Shown: positions 1 to 8,921, counted from the first letter of the stretch. The stretch is DNA of 64,000 bases from Bradyrhizobium sp. CCBAU 53351 (GCF_015291745.1 NZ_CP030059.1:5235501-5299500); one strand, 5' to 3'. Numbers and translations: made by a program. The notes: a model not told the origin generated them from the sequence alone.

Positions 1-50
1 GCCGTGCGGCAGAACTCCGTGATCTGGCTCAGGATTTCGTCGTTCTTCAT
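1..50 (-). CDS. partial 5' end of a small gene, function unknown
   Basis: An ATG on the minus strand at 50 opens a frame that runs off the left edge, beginning MKNDEILSQITEFCRTA. Only about 16 residues are visible. The start resembles small conserved rhizobial hypothetical proteins of about 60-80 residues, but that is from memory and cannot be tested on this fragment. It is divergent from the TPR-caspase gene at 223, and the 172 bp between them should hold both promoters. Confidence 0.4.
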   Translation of the reverse strand, partial: MKNDEILSQITEFCRT

Positions 51-222
51 GGATGGGATGCGGTGGGCAAACGGAGTGGGACGCATTCCCTAGCAAAATC
101 TGCCCACCGAGGGAATAGCGGATCTCGGCTTCTCCCGCCCCGTGCGCGCCGCCGCGGGCGGATGAACCCCGCCGGCCCGCCGGGCAACAAACAGGCGCTT
201 CTCCTCTGACCGAGCCATCGCC

Positions 223-1941
223 ATGCGCCGCCTGCTCGTCGCGCTTACTCTCCTCACAGCATTCCTGTGGTCCGCGCCCGCGGGCGCGCAGGCGCGCAAC
301 CAGCTCGGGCCGCTCTGCACCACCGACACGACGCCGGCGGACAAGATGATCGATGCCTGCAACAAGATCATCGCGTTGAAGGTGTTTCGGGGCGAGCAGC
401 TCGCGACGATCCATTTCTGGCGCGCAGTCGGCTGGAACAAGAAGGGCGACTATTCCAAGGTCATCACGGACGCCACCGAAGCGATCCGGCTCCATCCGAG
501 CCAGGCGGCCTACAATCTCAGGGGGTCGGCCTATTACGACAAGGGCGACTACGAGATCGCCATCAGCGATTTCGACGACGCGCTGAAGCTCGGACCGCCC
601 AGCGGCACCATCTTCCACAATCGCGGCAACGCCTGGCGCGGCAAGCACGATTATGCCAAGGCCATCGCCGATTACGACATGGCGATCAAGGCCGATCCGA
701 AATCGGCGTTCTCGTTCCAGAACCGCGGCATCTCGAAGCAGGCACTCGGCGATCTCGACGGTGCGCTCGCCGACATCAACCAGGCGATCCGGCTTGATCC
801 GTCGCTGCCGCAGCCGCTGATCAACCGCACCGCGATCTGGCGCGCCAAGGGCGATCTCGATCGCGCCATCGCCGATGGCAGCGAGGCAATCCGGCTCGCC
901 AGGGACAAGCCGCCGGCCAACATCATGACGCCGCCGAACAGCGTGCTGATCTCAGGCTACACACACCGCGCGCTGGCCTATGAAGCCAAGGGTGACTACG
1001 CCCGCGCGCGCGACGACTACAACGCGACACTGGCGATCGTGGCGTCCGACGCCGGCAGCAAGGCCAACCAGGCCACCGCCAAGGTGCGGCTGTCGCTGGT
1101 GACGGACGCGAGCGCCCCGATCCCGCGCGATGCGCCCTCACCGACGCCGCAACCGGCGATGACTCCTGCCCCGCAGCAGACCGGCGCGGCACCGGCCGCC
1201 TCGCCCACTCCGGCCATTCGCGGCGCCCGCATGGCGCTGATCATCGGCAACGGCGCCTATGCGCATGTCAAGGCGCTGCCCAATCCGGCCAACGACGCGC
1301 GCGCCGTCGCCAGGAGCCTGCGCGACATCGGCTTCACCGTGTCGGAGGGTATCGATCTGGACCGTGCCGCGATGCAGAAGATGACGCGCGACTTCCTGCG
1401 CGAGGCGGCCCGGGCGCAGGTCGCGGTGGTCTACTATGCCGGCCATGGCGTGCAGGTCGACGGCCGCAACTATCTCATTCCCGTCGACGTCGCGCTCAAG
1501 CCGGGCACGGCCATGACGGACGGGATGATCGACATGGACACGATCATGGCCGGCCTCGACGACCAGGTGCGCACCAACATTTTGATCTTCGATGCCTGCC
1601 GCAACAATCCCATGGCACAGCAGGTGGCAAGCGCCGGCACCAATCGCGGCATCGAAGGCGCCTCCGGTCTCGCAGCACCGACCAGCCTCGGCAGCGGCGC
1701 GACATTGGGAGCCGGCACGCTGATCGCCTTCGCGACCGCGCCGGGCCAGGTCGCACTCGACGGCGAAGGCGCCAACTCGCCGTTCTCCGCCGCGCTCTCC
1801 CGCCACCTCGGCACGCCAGGGCTGGAGGTGCAGCAGATGCTGACGCGGGTGCGAGCGGAGGTGGTCTCGTCCACGAAGAACAAGCAAGTGCCGTGGTCGA
1901 ACTCGTCGCTGCTGGGCGAGGTGTATCTGGCGGAGAAGTGA
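223..1941 (+). CDS. secreted TPR protein with caspase-like (peptidase C14) domain
   Basis: A 572-residue protein with three parts. Residues 1-22 are a Sec signal peptide ending in APAGA. Residues about 40-290 hold TPR-like helical repeats (recurring A-x-x-D-x-x-x-A-I-x-L-x-P patterns). After a Pro/Ala-rich linker (about 290-335) comes a C14 caspase fold. The catalytic His sits in YYAGHGV (His408) and the catalytic Cys in DACRNNP (Cys459), so both residues are present and the enzyme is probably active. The signal peptide places it in the periplasm or outside, unusual for a death-type caspase. The substrate is unknown. The start is the first ATG before the signal peptide. It stands alone, with a repeat element downstream. 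Confidence 0.85.
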   Translation: MRRLLVALTLLTAFLWSAPAGAQARNQLGPLCTTDTTPADKMIDACNKIIALKVFRGEQLATIHFWRAVGWNKKGDYSKVITDATEAIRLHPSQAAYNLRGSAYYDKGDYEIAISDFDDALKLGPPSGTIFHNRGNAWRGKHDYAKAIADYDMAIKADPKSAFSFQNRGISKQALGDLDGALADINQAIRLDPSLPQPLINRTAIWRAKGDLDRAIADGSEAIRLARDKPPANIMTPPNSVLISGYTHRALAYEAKGDYARARDDYNATLAIVASDAGSKANQATAKVRLSLVTDASAPIPRDAPSPTPQPAMTPAPQQTGAAPAASPTPAIRGARMALIIGNGAYAHVKALPNPANDARAVARSLRDIGFTVSEGIDLDRAAMQKMTRDFLREAARAQVAVVYYAGHGVQVDGRNYLIPVDVALKPGTAMTDGMIDMDTIMAGLDDQVRTNILIFDACRNNPMAQQVASAGTNRGIEGASGLAAPTSLGSGATLGAGTLIAFATAPGQVALDGEGANSPFSAALSRHLGTPGLEVQQMLTRVRAEVVSSTKNKQVPWSNSSLLGEVYLAEK

Positions 1942-1997
1942 GGGCGGGCTTTTGCGTCGTAACGTCAGGATCGCGGAGCTATCAGCCACATGCCCGG

Positions 1998-2102
1998 TGT
2001 CGTCGCCCGACTTTGATCGGGCGATCCAGCACTCCGTGACGGCCGCGGCCTATAGAGCGGCCGCGGCTTGCCGGATTCCCTGCCTTCGCGGGGAATGACA
2101 GT
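1998..2102. repeat. long palindromic intergenic repeat, type A
   Basis: About 105 bp lying between the convergent caspase and MetE-like genes. It contains nested inverted repeats: CGCCCGA/TCGGGCG near 2003-2022, GCCGCGGCC/GGCCGCGGC near 2041-2068, and an outer GTCGTCGCC...GGGAATGACA arrangement. The organisation (gtcat...cga tccag...ggccgcgg...tgccttcgcggg..gacag) is the form of a repeat I associate with Bradyrhizobium intergenic regions. It can fold into a long hairpin and may act as a bidirectional terminator for the two convergent genes. Confidence 0.6.
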
Positions 2103-2151
2103 GAGTGTGTGGAGAGCCTCGCCGCTACCTAGGCAACCGACAGTGCGAGGC

Positions 2152-3270
2152 TTAATTGCCCCACACTTCCTTGGCGATCTCGACCGCGAGGCTGAGCTTG
2201 GCCCACTGCTCTTCCTCGGAGAGGATGTTGCCCTCCTCGGTCGAGGCGAACCCGCATTGCGGGGAGAGCGCGAGCTGCTCCAGCGGCGCGAACTTGGCGG
2301 CTTCCTCGAGGCGGCGCTTGATGTCATCCTTCTTCTCGAGCTCGCCGAACTTCGAGGTGATGACGCCGACCACGACGACCTTGTTGCCCTTGGGCAGGAA
2401 GCGTAGCGGCTCGAAGCCGCCCGCACGATCACTGTCATATTCCAGGAAGTAGCCGTCGTAATTGGTACCGGCGAGCATGGTTTCGGCCACCGGCTCGTAG
2501 CCGCCCGAGGAAATCCAGGTCGAACGGAAATTGCCGCGGCACACATGCGTCGTCACCACCATGTCGGCGGGCTTCTCGGCCAGCGCGTAGTTGATGATGC
2601 GTGCATAGATCTGCTGCAGGCCGTCCGGATTGTCGCCGCGCTCGCGCGCCTTCTGCAATTCCTCCTGCGAGCAGAGGTATGCCCACACGGTGTCGTCGAA
2701 CTGCAGATAACGACAGCCAGCGTCGTAGAACGCCTTGACGGCCTTGCGATAGGTCTTGCCGAGGTCTTCGTAAAACGCCTCGAGATCGGGATAGACGTCC
2801 TTGGAGATCGACTTGCGGCCGCCGCGGAAGTGCAGCACCGCGGGCGACGGGATCGTCATCTTGGCGGTGACGTGGGCCTGGTCAGCGACCTTCTTCAGGA
2901 AGCGGAAGTGGTCGAGCATCGGGTGATCGGCGGGGAAGTCGAGCTTGTCGATCACGCGCACCGCATCGTGACGGGTCTGCACGCCCGCGAACTGGATGCC
3001 GGCGTCGGGATGGAACAGCTCGCATCCCGTGAGCTTGGCCAGGAAGTCGAAATGCCACCAGGAGCGGCGGAATTCGCCGTCGGTCGCGAGCTTCAGGCCA
3101 ACCGAGGCCTGCTTGTGCACGACCTTCTCGATCTCCATGTCCTCGATCTTGCGCAGATCGTCGGCCGAGATCTCGCCCTTCTCGAGCCGGCTGCGGGCTT
3201 CCTTTATCTTGGCCGGACGCAGGAGGCTGCCGACCTCGTCGGCGCGGAAGGGGGCTTTGGTTCGCTGCAT
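2152..3270 (-). CDS. MetE-like methionine synthase II family protein
   Basis: 372 residues, the length of the stand-alone C-terminal catalytic half of cobalamin-independent methionine synthase (YxjG/YxjH type), not of full MetE (about 750). The family motif region near the N-terminus (RADEVGSLLRP) and the C-terminal Cys-containing stretch ALSPQCGF, expected to bind zinc, are visible. Members transfer methyl groups to homocysteine or related thiols; the donor is often unknown because the folate-binding N-terminal half is missing. It is the last gene of the minus-strand liv operon, 24 bp after livF, with GGAG upstream of the ATG. The placement suggests the importer brings in a methylated sulfur compound or an amino acid, but that is inference. 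Confidence 0.85.
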   Translation of the reverse strand: MQRTKAPFRADEVGSLLRPAKIKEARSRLEKGEISADDLRKIEDMEIEKVVHKQASVGLKLATDGEFRRSWWHFDFLAKLTGCELFHPDAGIQFAGVQTRHDAVRVIDKLDFPADHPMLDHFRFLKKVADQAHVTAKMTIPSPAVLHFRGGRKSISKDVYPDLEAFYEDLGKTYRKAVKAFYDAGCRYLQFDDTVWAYLCSQEELQKARERGDNPDGLQQIYARIINYALAEKPADMVVTTHVCRGNFRSTWISSGGYEPVAETMLAGTNYDGYFLEYDSDRAGGFEPLRFLPKGNKVVVVGVITSKFGELEKKDDIKRRLEEAAKFAPLEQLALSPQCGFASTEEGNILSEEEQWAKLSLAVEIAKEVWGN

Positions 3271-3294
3271 GTCTTACTCCCTGGACATTTTAGT

Positions 3295-4011
3295 TTAGTG
3301 GGCCGCCGCCCCGGCGACGCCGAGATGGCGTTCCAGGACCGAAGGGTCGGCCTTCAGCGCGGCGCTCGGAGCGTCGTGGACGATCGTTCCGCGCTCCAAT
3401 ATCACAACGCGGTCGGCGAGCCCCAGAATCTTTTGGGCATTCTGCTCGACGATGATGGAGCAGATGCCGCCCGCCCGGGTGATGGTCCCGATCGCCTTCA
3501 AGAGCTCCTCGACGATGATCGGGGCAAGGCCTTCGGTCGGCTCGTCAAGCAGCAGCACTTTCGGGTTCAAGGTCAGCGCGCGGCCGATCGCCAGCATCTG
3601 CTGCTCGCCGCCGGAGAGCTGGTTGCCAAAATTGCTCCGCCGCTCCTTCAGCCGCGGGAACATCTCGTAGACCCTCTCGACCGTCCAGGGGCCAGGCTGC
3701 GCCACCGCGGTCATGTTCTCCTCGACCGTGAGGGAACGAAAGATATTGCGCTCCTGCGGCACCCAGCCGATGCCGGCGCGCGCGCGCTGGTCGGGCCGCA
3801 GGCTCGTGACGTCGGTGCCGGCGAGCGCGACCGAGCCGGAGAAGCGGCGCGTGACGCCGACGATGGAGTTGATCAGCGTGGTCTTGCCGGTGCCGTTGCG
3901 GCCGAGCAGCGCCAGCACCTGCCCCTCGGCGAGGCGCAAGGACATGTTGGGCAGCACCACCGCCTCGCCATAGCCGGCGCGCAATGCCTCGATCGCGAGC
4001 AGGTCAGACAT
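3295..4011 (-). CDS. livF: branched-chain amino acid type ABC importer ATPase LivF
   Basis: 238 residues with Walker A (GRNGTGKTT), ABC signature (LSGGEQQM) and Walker B (VLLLDEPTEGL), followed by the switch His region. The length and the NQLSGGEQQMLAIGRAL signature are typical of LivF rather than LivG. It is the second cytoplasmic ATPase of the importer encoded at 3295-8025. Its ATG lies 8 bp inside the end of livG, so the two are translationally coupled. The substrate is not set by this subunit. Confidence 0.93.
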   Translation of the reverse strand: MSDLLAIEALRAGYGEAVVLPNMSLRLAEGQVLALLGRNGTGKTTLINSIVGVTRRFSGSVALAGTDVTSLRPDQRARAGIGWVPQERNIFRSLTVEENMTAVAQPGPWTVERVYEMFPRLKERRSNFGNQLSGGEQQMLAIGRALTLNPKVLLLDEPTEGLAPIIVEELLKAIGTITRAGGICSIIVEQNAQKILGLADRVVILERGTIVHDAPSAALKADPSVLERHLGVAGAAAH

Positions 4012-4759
4012 TGACCGCCTCCTCGCCGAGATAGACCGCCTTGACCTGCGGATCGCGCGCGACCTGCTCGGGCGGGCCTTCGGTCAGCAGCGCGCCAGAG
4101 ACCAGCACCGAGATGCGGTCGGCGAAGGAGAAGACGAGGTCCATGTCGTGCTCGATCAAGAGCACGGTGACGTCGCGCGGCAGCGCGCCGACCACGGCGA
4201 GAATATCGTGACGCTCGCTCTCGGGCACGCCGGCAGCGGGCTCGTCGAGCAACAACACGCGGGGCTTGGCCGCAATCGCGACCGCGATCTCGAGCAGGCG
4301 CTGCTTGCCGTATGGCAACGTCACGGTCTGCTCGTTCATGACGTCGAGCAAGTGGAAGCGCGAGAGCAGATCGGCGATCTCGCCATTGACGTCGCTGCGC
4401 GTCCCCATCCGCCGCCACCAGTCGCCGCCATGGCCGAGACGCTCGGAAACGGCAAGGCCGATGGTTTCGAGCGGGGTCAGGTCGGGATAGAGCTGGTTGA
4501 TCTGGAAGGTGCGCGACAGGCCGCGCAGCACGCGTTTGTGTACGGGCAGATCGGTGATGTCCTGGCCTTCGAGCAGGATGCGCCCCGAGTTCGGCTTGAG
4601 TACGCCGGTGAGCTGGTTGATCACCGTGGTCTTGCCGGCGCCGTTCGGACCGATCAGCGCGTGGCGGGCACCCTGCTCGATCCTCAAGGACAAATCGCGG
4701 GTGACGCGCAGGCCGCCGAACTGCTTTTCGAGATTCTGGGTTTCGAGCGCGATGGTCAT
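4004..4759 (-). CDS. livG: branched-chain amino acid type ABC importer ATPase LivG
   Basis: 251 residues from the ATG at 4759 (MTIALETQNLEKQFGGLRV). A longer in-frame start at 4906 was rejected because it would overlap livM and adds an Arg/Pro-rich tail. Walker A GPNGAGKTT, an ABC signature in the slightly degenerate form TLPYGKQRLLEIA, and Walker B VLLLDEPAAGV are present. The ATG overlaps the livM stop in ATGA, and the 3' end overlaps livF by 8 bp. LivG family ATPases normally carry this divergent signature. Confidence 0.92.
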   Translation of the reverse strand: MTIALETQNLEKQFGGLRVTRDLSLRIEQGARHALIGPNGAGKTTVINQLTGVLKPNSGRILLEGQDITDLPVHKRVLRGLSRTFQINQLYPDLTPLETIGLAVSERLGHGGDWWRRMGTRSDVNGEIADLLSRFHLLDVMNEQTVTLPYGKQRLLEIAVAIAAKPRVLLLDEPAAGVPESERHDILAVVGALPRDVTVLLIEHDMDLVFSFADRISVLVSGALLTEGPPEQVARDPQVKAVYLGEEAVNV

Positions 4760-5784
4760 GAATCGCTCTCCGGCACGGCAACGACGGCCTTGCGCCCTGC
4801 AACCCGCCTGATGACCAGGTTGGGCAGGTACAGCACCCAACGATGCAGGCGCTGGCGGCCGATCAGCACGATCAGGACCAGCACGAGGCCGATCCAGAAC
4901 TGCCAATATTGCGGGGTGATGGTGGAGAATAATTCCTGGAGCATGCGGAAGATCACCGCGCCGATCAGCCCGCCATAGAGATAGCCGGTGCCGCCGATGA
5001 CGAGCACCAGCATCAGGTCGGCCGAACGTTCGAAGGCGAAGACGTCGAGCGAGGCGATCGCCGTGGTCTGGGTGAAAAGCGCGCCGGCAATGCCGGCATA
5101 GAAGGCCGCCAGCGTGTAGATGGCGATCAGGCGGCGGTTGACGGGGATACCGATCGCCGCCGCGCGCAGTGGGTTGTTCTTGATCGCGCGCAGAGACAGG
5201 CCGAACGGCGAATGCACGACGCGGCGGGCGAACAGGAACAACAGGAACAGGACAGCCAGCGAATAGAAGAAGCCGGCCTTGCCGAACATGTCGAACGGAA
5301 TCTGGCCGAAGATCGGCTGCATCTCGATGCCCTGCAGGCCGTCGGTGCCACCGGTGATGTTGGAGAAGCGTTCGGCGAGTGCTTCCAGCAGCAACGCGAT
5401 GCCGAGTGTCACCATCAGGCGCGTCAGGTCGACGCCGCGGATCACAAGGAAGCTGGTGGCAAAGCCGAGCACCATTGCGGCAAGGCCGGCGACGATCAAC
5501 GCGAGCACGGGCTCGTTGATGATCCCGTGCAGCGCGAGAAGCCCCGCCGCATAGGCCCCGACGCCGAAGAAGGCGGCGTGGCCGAGCGAGACGATGCCGG
5601 CATAGCCGAGGATGAGATCGAGCGACATCGCGAACAACGCGAGCCGCAGGATGTCGGTCATGATCAGATAGCGCGTGGGAAAGACGAAGCCACAGGCCAG
5701 CACGATCAGCCAGAAGGCGGCTTCTCCGTAAGTCCAGCGTGCCTGGCGCTGGGCGTGATATCCGACGTCGGAAGCAGCGCTCAT
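4756..5784 (-). CDS. livM: branched-chain amino acid type ABC importer permease LivM
   Basis: An inner-membrane permease of about 342 residues with 8-9 hydrophobic segments and the conserved permease block SLRAIKNNPLRAAAIGIPV that contacts the ATPases. The ATG at 5784 is chosen; an in-frame TTG at 5796 would instead overlap the livH stop as TTGA and cannot be excluded. The C-terminus overlaps livG by 4 bp. It forms the transmembrane channel with LivH. Confidence 0.92.
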   Translation of the reverse strand: MSAASDVGYHAQRQARWTYGEAAFWLIVLACGFVFPTRYLIMTDILRLALFAMSLDLILGYAGIVSLGHAAFFGVGAYAAGLLALHGIINEPVLALIVAGLAAMVLGFATSFLVIRGVDLTRLMVTLGIALLLEALAERFSNITGGTDGLQGIEMQPIFGQIPFDMFGKAGFFYSLAVLFLLFLFARRVVHSPFGLSLRAIKNNPLRAAAIGIPVNRRLIAIYTLAAFYAGIAGALFTQTTAIASLDVFAFERSADLMLVLVIGGTGYLYGGLIGAVIFRMLQELFSTITPQYWQFWIGLVLVLIVLIGRQRLHRWVLYLPNLVIRRVAGRKAVVAVPESDS

Positions 5785-5792
5785 CGGCAAAC

Positions 5793-6662
5793 TCAACGCG
5801 CGGCCGTGCGGCCGAACAGGCCGTTCGGGCGCCAGATCAGGATCACGATCATCATGGTGTAGATCACGAAGGGGCCCATCTTCGGCACGTAATATTTGCC
5901 GGCGACGTCGCCAATGCCGAGCAGCAGCGAGGCCAGGAACGGGCCTGTTATCGAGGAGGAGCCGCCGACGGTCACCACGATCAGGAAGTAGATCATGAAC
6001 TTCAGCGGGAAATACGGATCGAGGCCAAGGATCTCGGCGCTCAGCGCACCGCCGAGACCGGCGAGTCCGCAGCCAAAGGCAAAGGTGAAGGCGAACACCT
6101 GCGGCACGTTGATGCCGAGGCCGCTCGCGGCGCGCGGATCATCGACCGCGGCGCGCAACCGGCTGCCGAAGCGCGTCTTGGCCAGCACCATCTGCAGAGC
6201 GATGGTGAGCAGGCCGCAGATCACGATGATCATCAGGCGGTAGCGGCCGATGCCGACGCCGAACAGGTCGAACTGGCCCTGCAGCGCTGCCGGCAGGTTG
6301 ATGAAGACGCGCGATGATCCCTGGATGTAGTCGACGGCGGCGACCGACATGAACGTAAGACCAATGGTGAACAGCACCTGGTCGAGATGGCTGCGCGTAT
6401 AGAGGTGGCGGTAGAGCGTGCGCTCGAGCGCGATGCCGATTGCCGCCGACGAGACGAAGGCGAGCGGCAGCGCGGCGAAGAACGGCCAGCCCATCCGGTT
6501 GACGAGCACCATGCAGACATAGCCGCCGGCCATGGCGAAGGCGCCGTGCGCGAGGTTGACGAAGTTCATCAAGCCGAGCGTGACCGCAAGCCCGCAAGCG
6601 AGCACGAACAGCAGCATGCCGTAGGCAACGCCATCGAACAGGTTGGTGAGGATGGAGGTCAT
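5793..6662 (-). CDS. livH: branched-chain amino acid type ABC importer permease LivH
   Basis: 289 residues, about eight transmembrane helices, with the N-terminal LivH hallmark (GLMNFVNLAHGAFAMAGGY) and the coupling helix region TRFGSRLRAAVDDPRAASGLGI. It pairs with LivM. It begins 184 bp after livK, and that gap is filled by a palindromic repeat, which may reduce transcription of the membrane and ATPase genes relative to the binding protein. Confidence 0.92.
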   Translation of the reverse strand: MTSILTNLFDGVAYGMLLFVLACGLAVTLGLMNFVNLAHGAFAMAGGYVCMVLVNRMGWPFFAALPLAFVSSAAIGIALERTLYRHLYTRSHLDQVLFTIGLTFMSVAAVDYIQGSSRVFINLPAALQGQFDLFGVGIGRYRLMIIVICGLLTIALQMVLAKTRFGSRLRAAVDDPRAASGLGINVPQVFAFTFAFGCGLAGLGGALSAEILGLDPYFPLKFMIYFLIVVTVGGSSSITGPFLASLLLGIGDVAGKYYVPKMGPFVIYTMMIVILIWRPNGLFGRTAAR

Positions 6663-6687
6663 CGTGTCAGCTTGGAGTTACTCGTCT

Positions 6688-6783
6688 CGTCATGGCCGGG
6701 CTTGTCCCGGCCATCCACGTTCTTGTCTGGCCGTTCTCTTCTTGGGCTTTGCGTGGATGCCCGGAACAAGCCCGGGCACGACG
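6688..6783. repeat. palindromic intergenic repeat, type B, copy 1
   Basis: About 96 bp between livK and livH. The left half holds CATGGCCGGG-CTTGT-CCCGGCCATCC and the right half GGATGCCCGG-AACAAG-CCCGGGCACGACG, so each half is itself a hairpin and the two halves are inverted relative to each other. A second copy of the same design lies at 26153-26237, again next to a liv binding-protein gene. Confidence 0.7.
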
Positions 6784-6846
6784 CTAGAGTGGGGCGAGAT
6801 CCCGGATGCGCGCGAAGCGCGCTCCGGGACGACGCGCTTTCGCGCG

Positions 6847-8025
6847 TCACTTCTTGGTCTTGCCGAGATCCTTGACTGCCTCGAAGGTCGCGAACTCGAC
6901 GTTGTAAAGTTCGCCGTCAACCTTCTCGACCTTGCGGATGTAGATGTTCTGCACGATGTCGCGGGTCTCGGGGTCGATCGAGATCGGGCCGCGCGGGCTC
7001 TCCCACTTCTGGCCCTTCATGGCTTCGACCAGCTTGGTGCCGTCGGTGTCGCCATTCGTCTTCTTCAGCGCTTCGTAGATCAGGTGGATGCCGTCGTAGC
7101 CGCTGACTGCCATGAAGCCCGGACGATTGCCGAACGCCTTCTTGTAGGCTGCGACGAAATCCTTATTCATCTGCGAGGGGTGCGCCGCGGAGTAGAGATG
7201 CGCGGTGACCGTGCCGAGCACGGCGTCGCCCATGTTGTTGAGCAGGTCGTCGTCGGTGACGTCGCCCGGCCCGATCACCTTGATGCCGGCCTTGTCGAGG
7301 CCACGCTCGGCATACTGCTTCATGAAGTTGCCGCCCTGGCCGGCCGGCACGAACACGAAGATCGCATCGGGCTTGGCGTCCTTCATGCGCTGCAGGAACG
7401 GCGCGAAGTCGGGATTGGCGAGCGGCGTCTTGACTTCTTCGACGACCTCGCCGCCGCCCGCGGTGAAGTTCTGCTTGAAGAAATTGAGCGCGTCATTGCC
7501 CGGCGCATAGTCCGAGGTCAGCGTCGCGACCTTCTTGATGCCGTTCTTCACGGCCCAGTCGCCGATGATGGTCGAGGATTGCGCCAGCGTGAAGCTGGTA
7601 CGCACGATATAGGGCGAGCGCTCGGTGATGATCGAGGTGCCTGCCGCCATCACGACTTCCGGGATCTTGGCCTGTGTTGCCAGCGGCGCGGCCGCGAGCG
7701 CGGCCGGCGTCACGCCGAAGCCGGCGATGAAGTTGACCTTGTCGTTGACGATCAGCTCCTGCGCCGCGGTCTTGGTCTTGTCCGGAATCGCGGCGTCATC
7801 CTTGAGGATGATCTCGATCTTCTTGCCGGCGACGGTGTCGCCCTTCTGCTGCATGTAGAGCTTGATCGCGTTCTCGATCTGCTTGCCGGTCGAGGCCTGG
7901 CCGCCTGTCATCGGCAGGATCAGGCCGACCTTGACGGTGTCCTCGGCCTTGGCCGGCGCGACGGCCGCGAAGCTTGCGATGACGGCCGCTGCCGCGGCGC
8001 GCGAAAAGATCTTGCGTTCGAACAT
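6847..8025 (-). CDS. periplasmic substrate-binding protein of Liv-type importer
   Basis: 392 residues from the ATG at 8025 (MFERKIFSRAAAAAVIAS); the codon before it is a TTG that also reads in frame. A strong GGGAGGGAC ribosome site precedes it. A Sec signal peptide ends near APAKAEDTVKVG, followed by a Peripla_BP_6 type I binding fold (GLILPMTGGQASTGKQ). It is the first gene of the operon livK-livH-livM-livG-livF-metE-like. Related proteins bind branched-chain amino acids but many bind other acids or amides, so the ligand is open. Confidence 0.9.
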   Translation of the reverse strand: MFERKIFSRAAAAAVIASFAAVAPAKAEDTVKVGLILPMTGGQASTGKQIENAIKLYMQQKGDTVAGKKIEIILKDDAAIPDKTKTAAQELIVNDKVNFIAGFGVTPAALAAAPLATQAKIPEVVMAAGTSIITERSPYIVRTSFTLAQSSTIIGDWAVKNGIKKVATLTSDYAPGNDALNFFKQNFTAGGGEVVEEVKTPLANPDFAPFLQRMKDAKPDAIFVFVPAGQGGNFMKQYAERGLDKAGIKVIGPGDVTDDDLLNNMGDAVLGTVTAHLYSAAHPSQMNKDFVAAYKKAFGNRPGFMAVSGYDGIHLIYEALKKTNGDTDGTKLVEAMKGQKWESPRGPISIDPETRDIVQNIYIRKVEKVDGELYNVEFATFEAVKDLGKTKK

Positions 8026-8217
8026 CAAATGTCCCTCCCCTTCATTCCTGCGTTCTTGTGAGCCGGACCGAGTGCCCGGTCCTTGCCGCTCTTTAACTTA
8101 CGGACAAGCCATGCCGTGCGGCCACATGGCGTCCTCTGCAACCCCGTTGTCAATCGGACGTTGGGCGACCATTCGGCGCAAGCCGCGTGATCCGCCCTCA
8201 ACGCCAACGGGAGAGAT

Positions 8218-8233
8218 TTGTACGATTGTACAA
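8218..8233. promoter_or_regulatory. candidate operator TTGTAC-N4-GTACAA
   Basis: TTGTACGATTGTACAA is an inverted repeat with perfect 6-bp arms, about 190 bp upstream of the livK start. The half-site TTGTAC/GTACAA resembles operators of FCD-type GntR regulators of catabolic and transport operons. No gntR gene is nearby, so the regulator is unknown. Confidence 0.4.
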
Positions 8234-8470
8234 AGAAGATGGTCCTGTCAACAAAAAAGCCCCTGACCGAGTGGGGATGGCTCGTTGACACGCCACTGTA
8301 AGGAGGCCGCACGATGCAGTGGATGGAGGATTCCGCCTCTCACTTGCAGAATCTGGACATCTCACGACTGCGCGGTGAAGCCCCTCGTCACGCTGCCCCC
8401 GAACCACTAAACGTAAGCACGCAATGTATACCGTATCAGCTGAAACGAGCGCTTCAAGGCCGAAGTTTGT

Positions 8471-8497
8471 GTATTATAATACCTATCATGTATACAT
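8471..8497. promoter_or_regulatory. pair of AT-rich palindromes upstream of lipoprotein gene
   Basis: GTATTATAATAC (8471-8482) and ATGTATACAT (8488-8497) are both perfect palindromes, their centres 16 bp apart, about 110-140 bp before the lipoprotein start. TATAAT within the first also fits a -10 box. They could be a tandem operator or simply AT-rich promoter DNA. Confidence 0.3.
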
Positions 8498-8609
8498 TCT
8501 CGCCCACCGCTGAATAGGCCAATTTTACTGGTTGAGAGCTATGGTTTGCCGCTGACGCCATCCGGTGCTCAGCCTCCAGGCCCGATCGGGCACGACCCAA
8601 AAGATGTCC

Positions 8610-8894
8610 ATGCGCACCCGTCCGCTTTCGATCGCTGCCGTCGCCCTGCTCGCTTCCACCCTTGCAGGCTGCGGCACGGTCAACGAGAGGCTCTCCGCCG
8701 GCATGGGCGACTCCATCCCCCAATGGGCCGGCGGCCTGCCGGCCGACGCCCCGCCGCGACCGGGGACGCCGCAATACGACGCCTACATGAAGGAGCGCGA
8801 ACGCAAGCGGCTGCTGCCGGCAGCGGACCGCGAGAAGGAAGAGCAGGCGCAGAAGGGCACGACCGGATCGACCTCGAAAGACGCCGTTCGCTAG
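8610..8894 (+). CDS. small lipoprotein, function unknown
   Basis: About 94 residues from ATG 8610 (MRTRPLSIAAVALLASTLAGC); the ATG at 8604 and the GTG at 8565 are in frame but add a non-signal extension. The lipobox LAGC predicts cleavage and lipidation at the Cys, giving a mature protein of about 75 residues. The rest is Pro-rich then charged (ERERKRLLPAADREKEEQAQK) and probably disordered or coiled. No family recognised. It is monocistronic and converges on the TPR gene at 8922. Confidence 0.65.
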   Translation: MRTRPLSIAAVALLASTLAGCGTVNERLSAGMGDSIPQWAGGLPADAPPRPGTPQYDAYMKERERKRLLPAADREKEEQAQKGTTGSTSKDAVR

Positions 8895-8921
8895 CGAAGG
8901 CCGCCGGACGCGCTATCAGAG

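Larger units (their letters stand above)
8026..8609. promoter_or_regulatory. divergent intergenic region with several palindromes
   Basis: 584 bp between livK (minus) and the lipoprotein gene (plus). No convincing gene: the only sizeable frame (8314-8517) lacks a ribosome site and homology that I recognise. The stretch is AT-rich compared with its surroundings and holds three perfect or near-perfect palindromes, listed separately. It should carry the livK operon promoter. Confidence 0.5.

Noticed and set aside
2545..4014. 489-codon open frame on the plus strand
   Set aside because: It is antisense to the MetE-like gene and livF, which have clear domain motifs; high GC creates long shadow frames.
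8314..8517. 67-codon frame upstream of the lipoprotein gene
   Set aside because: No ribosome site and it crosses the AT palindromes; more likely control DNA.
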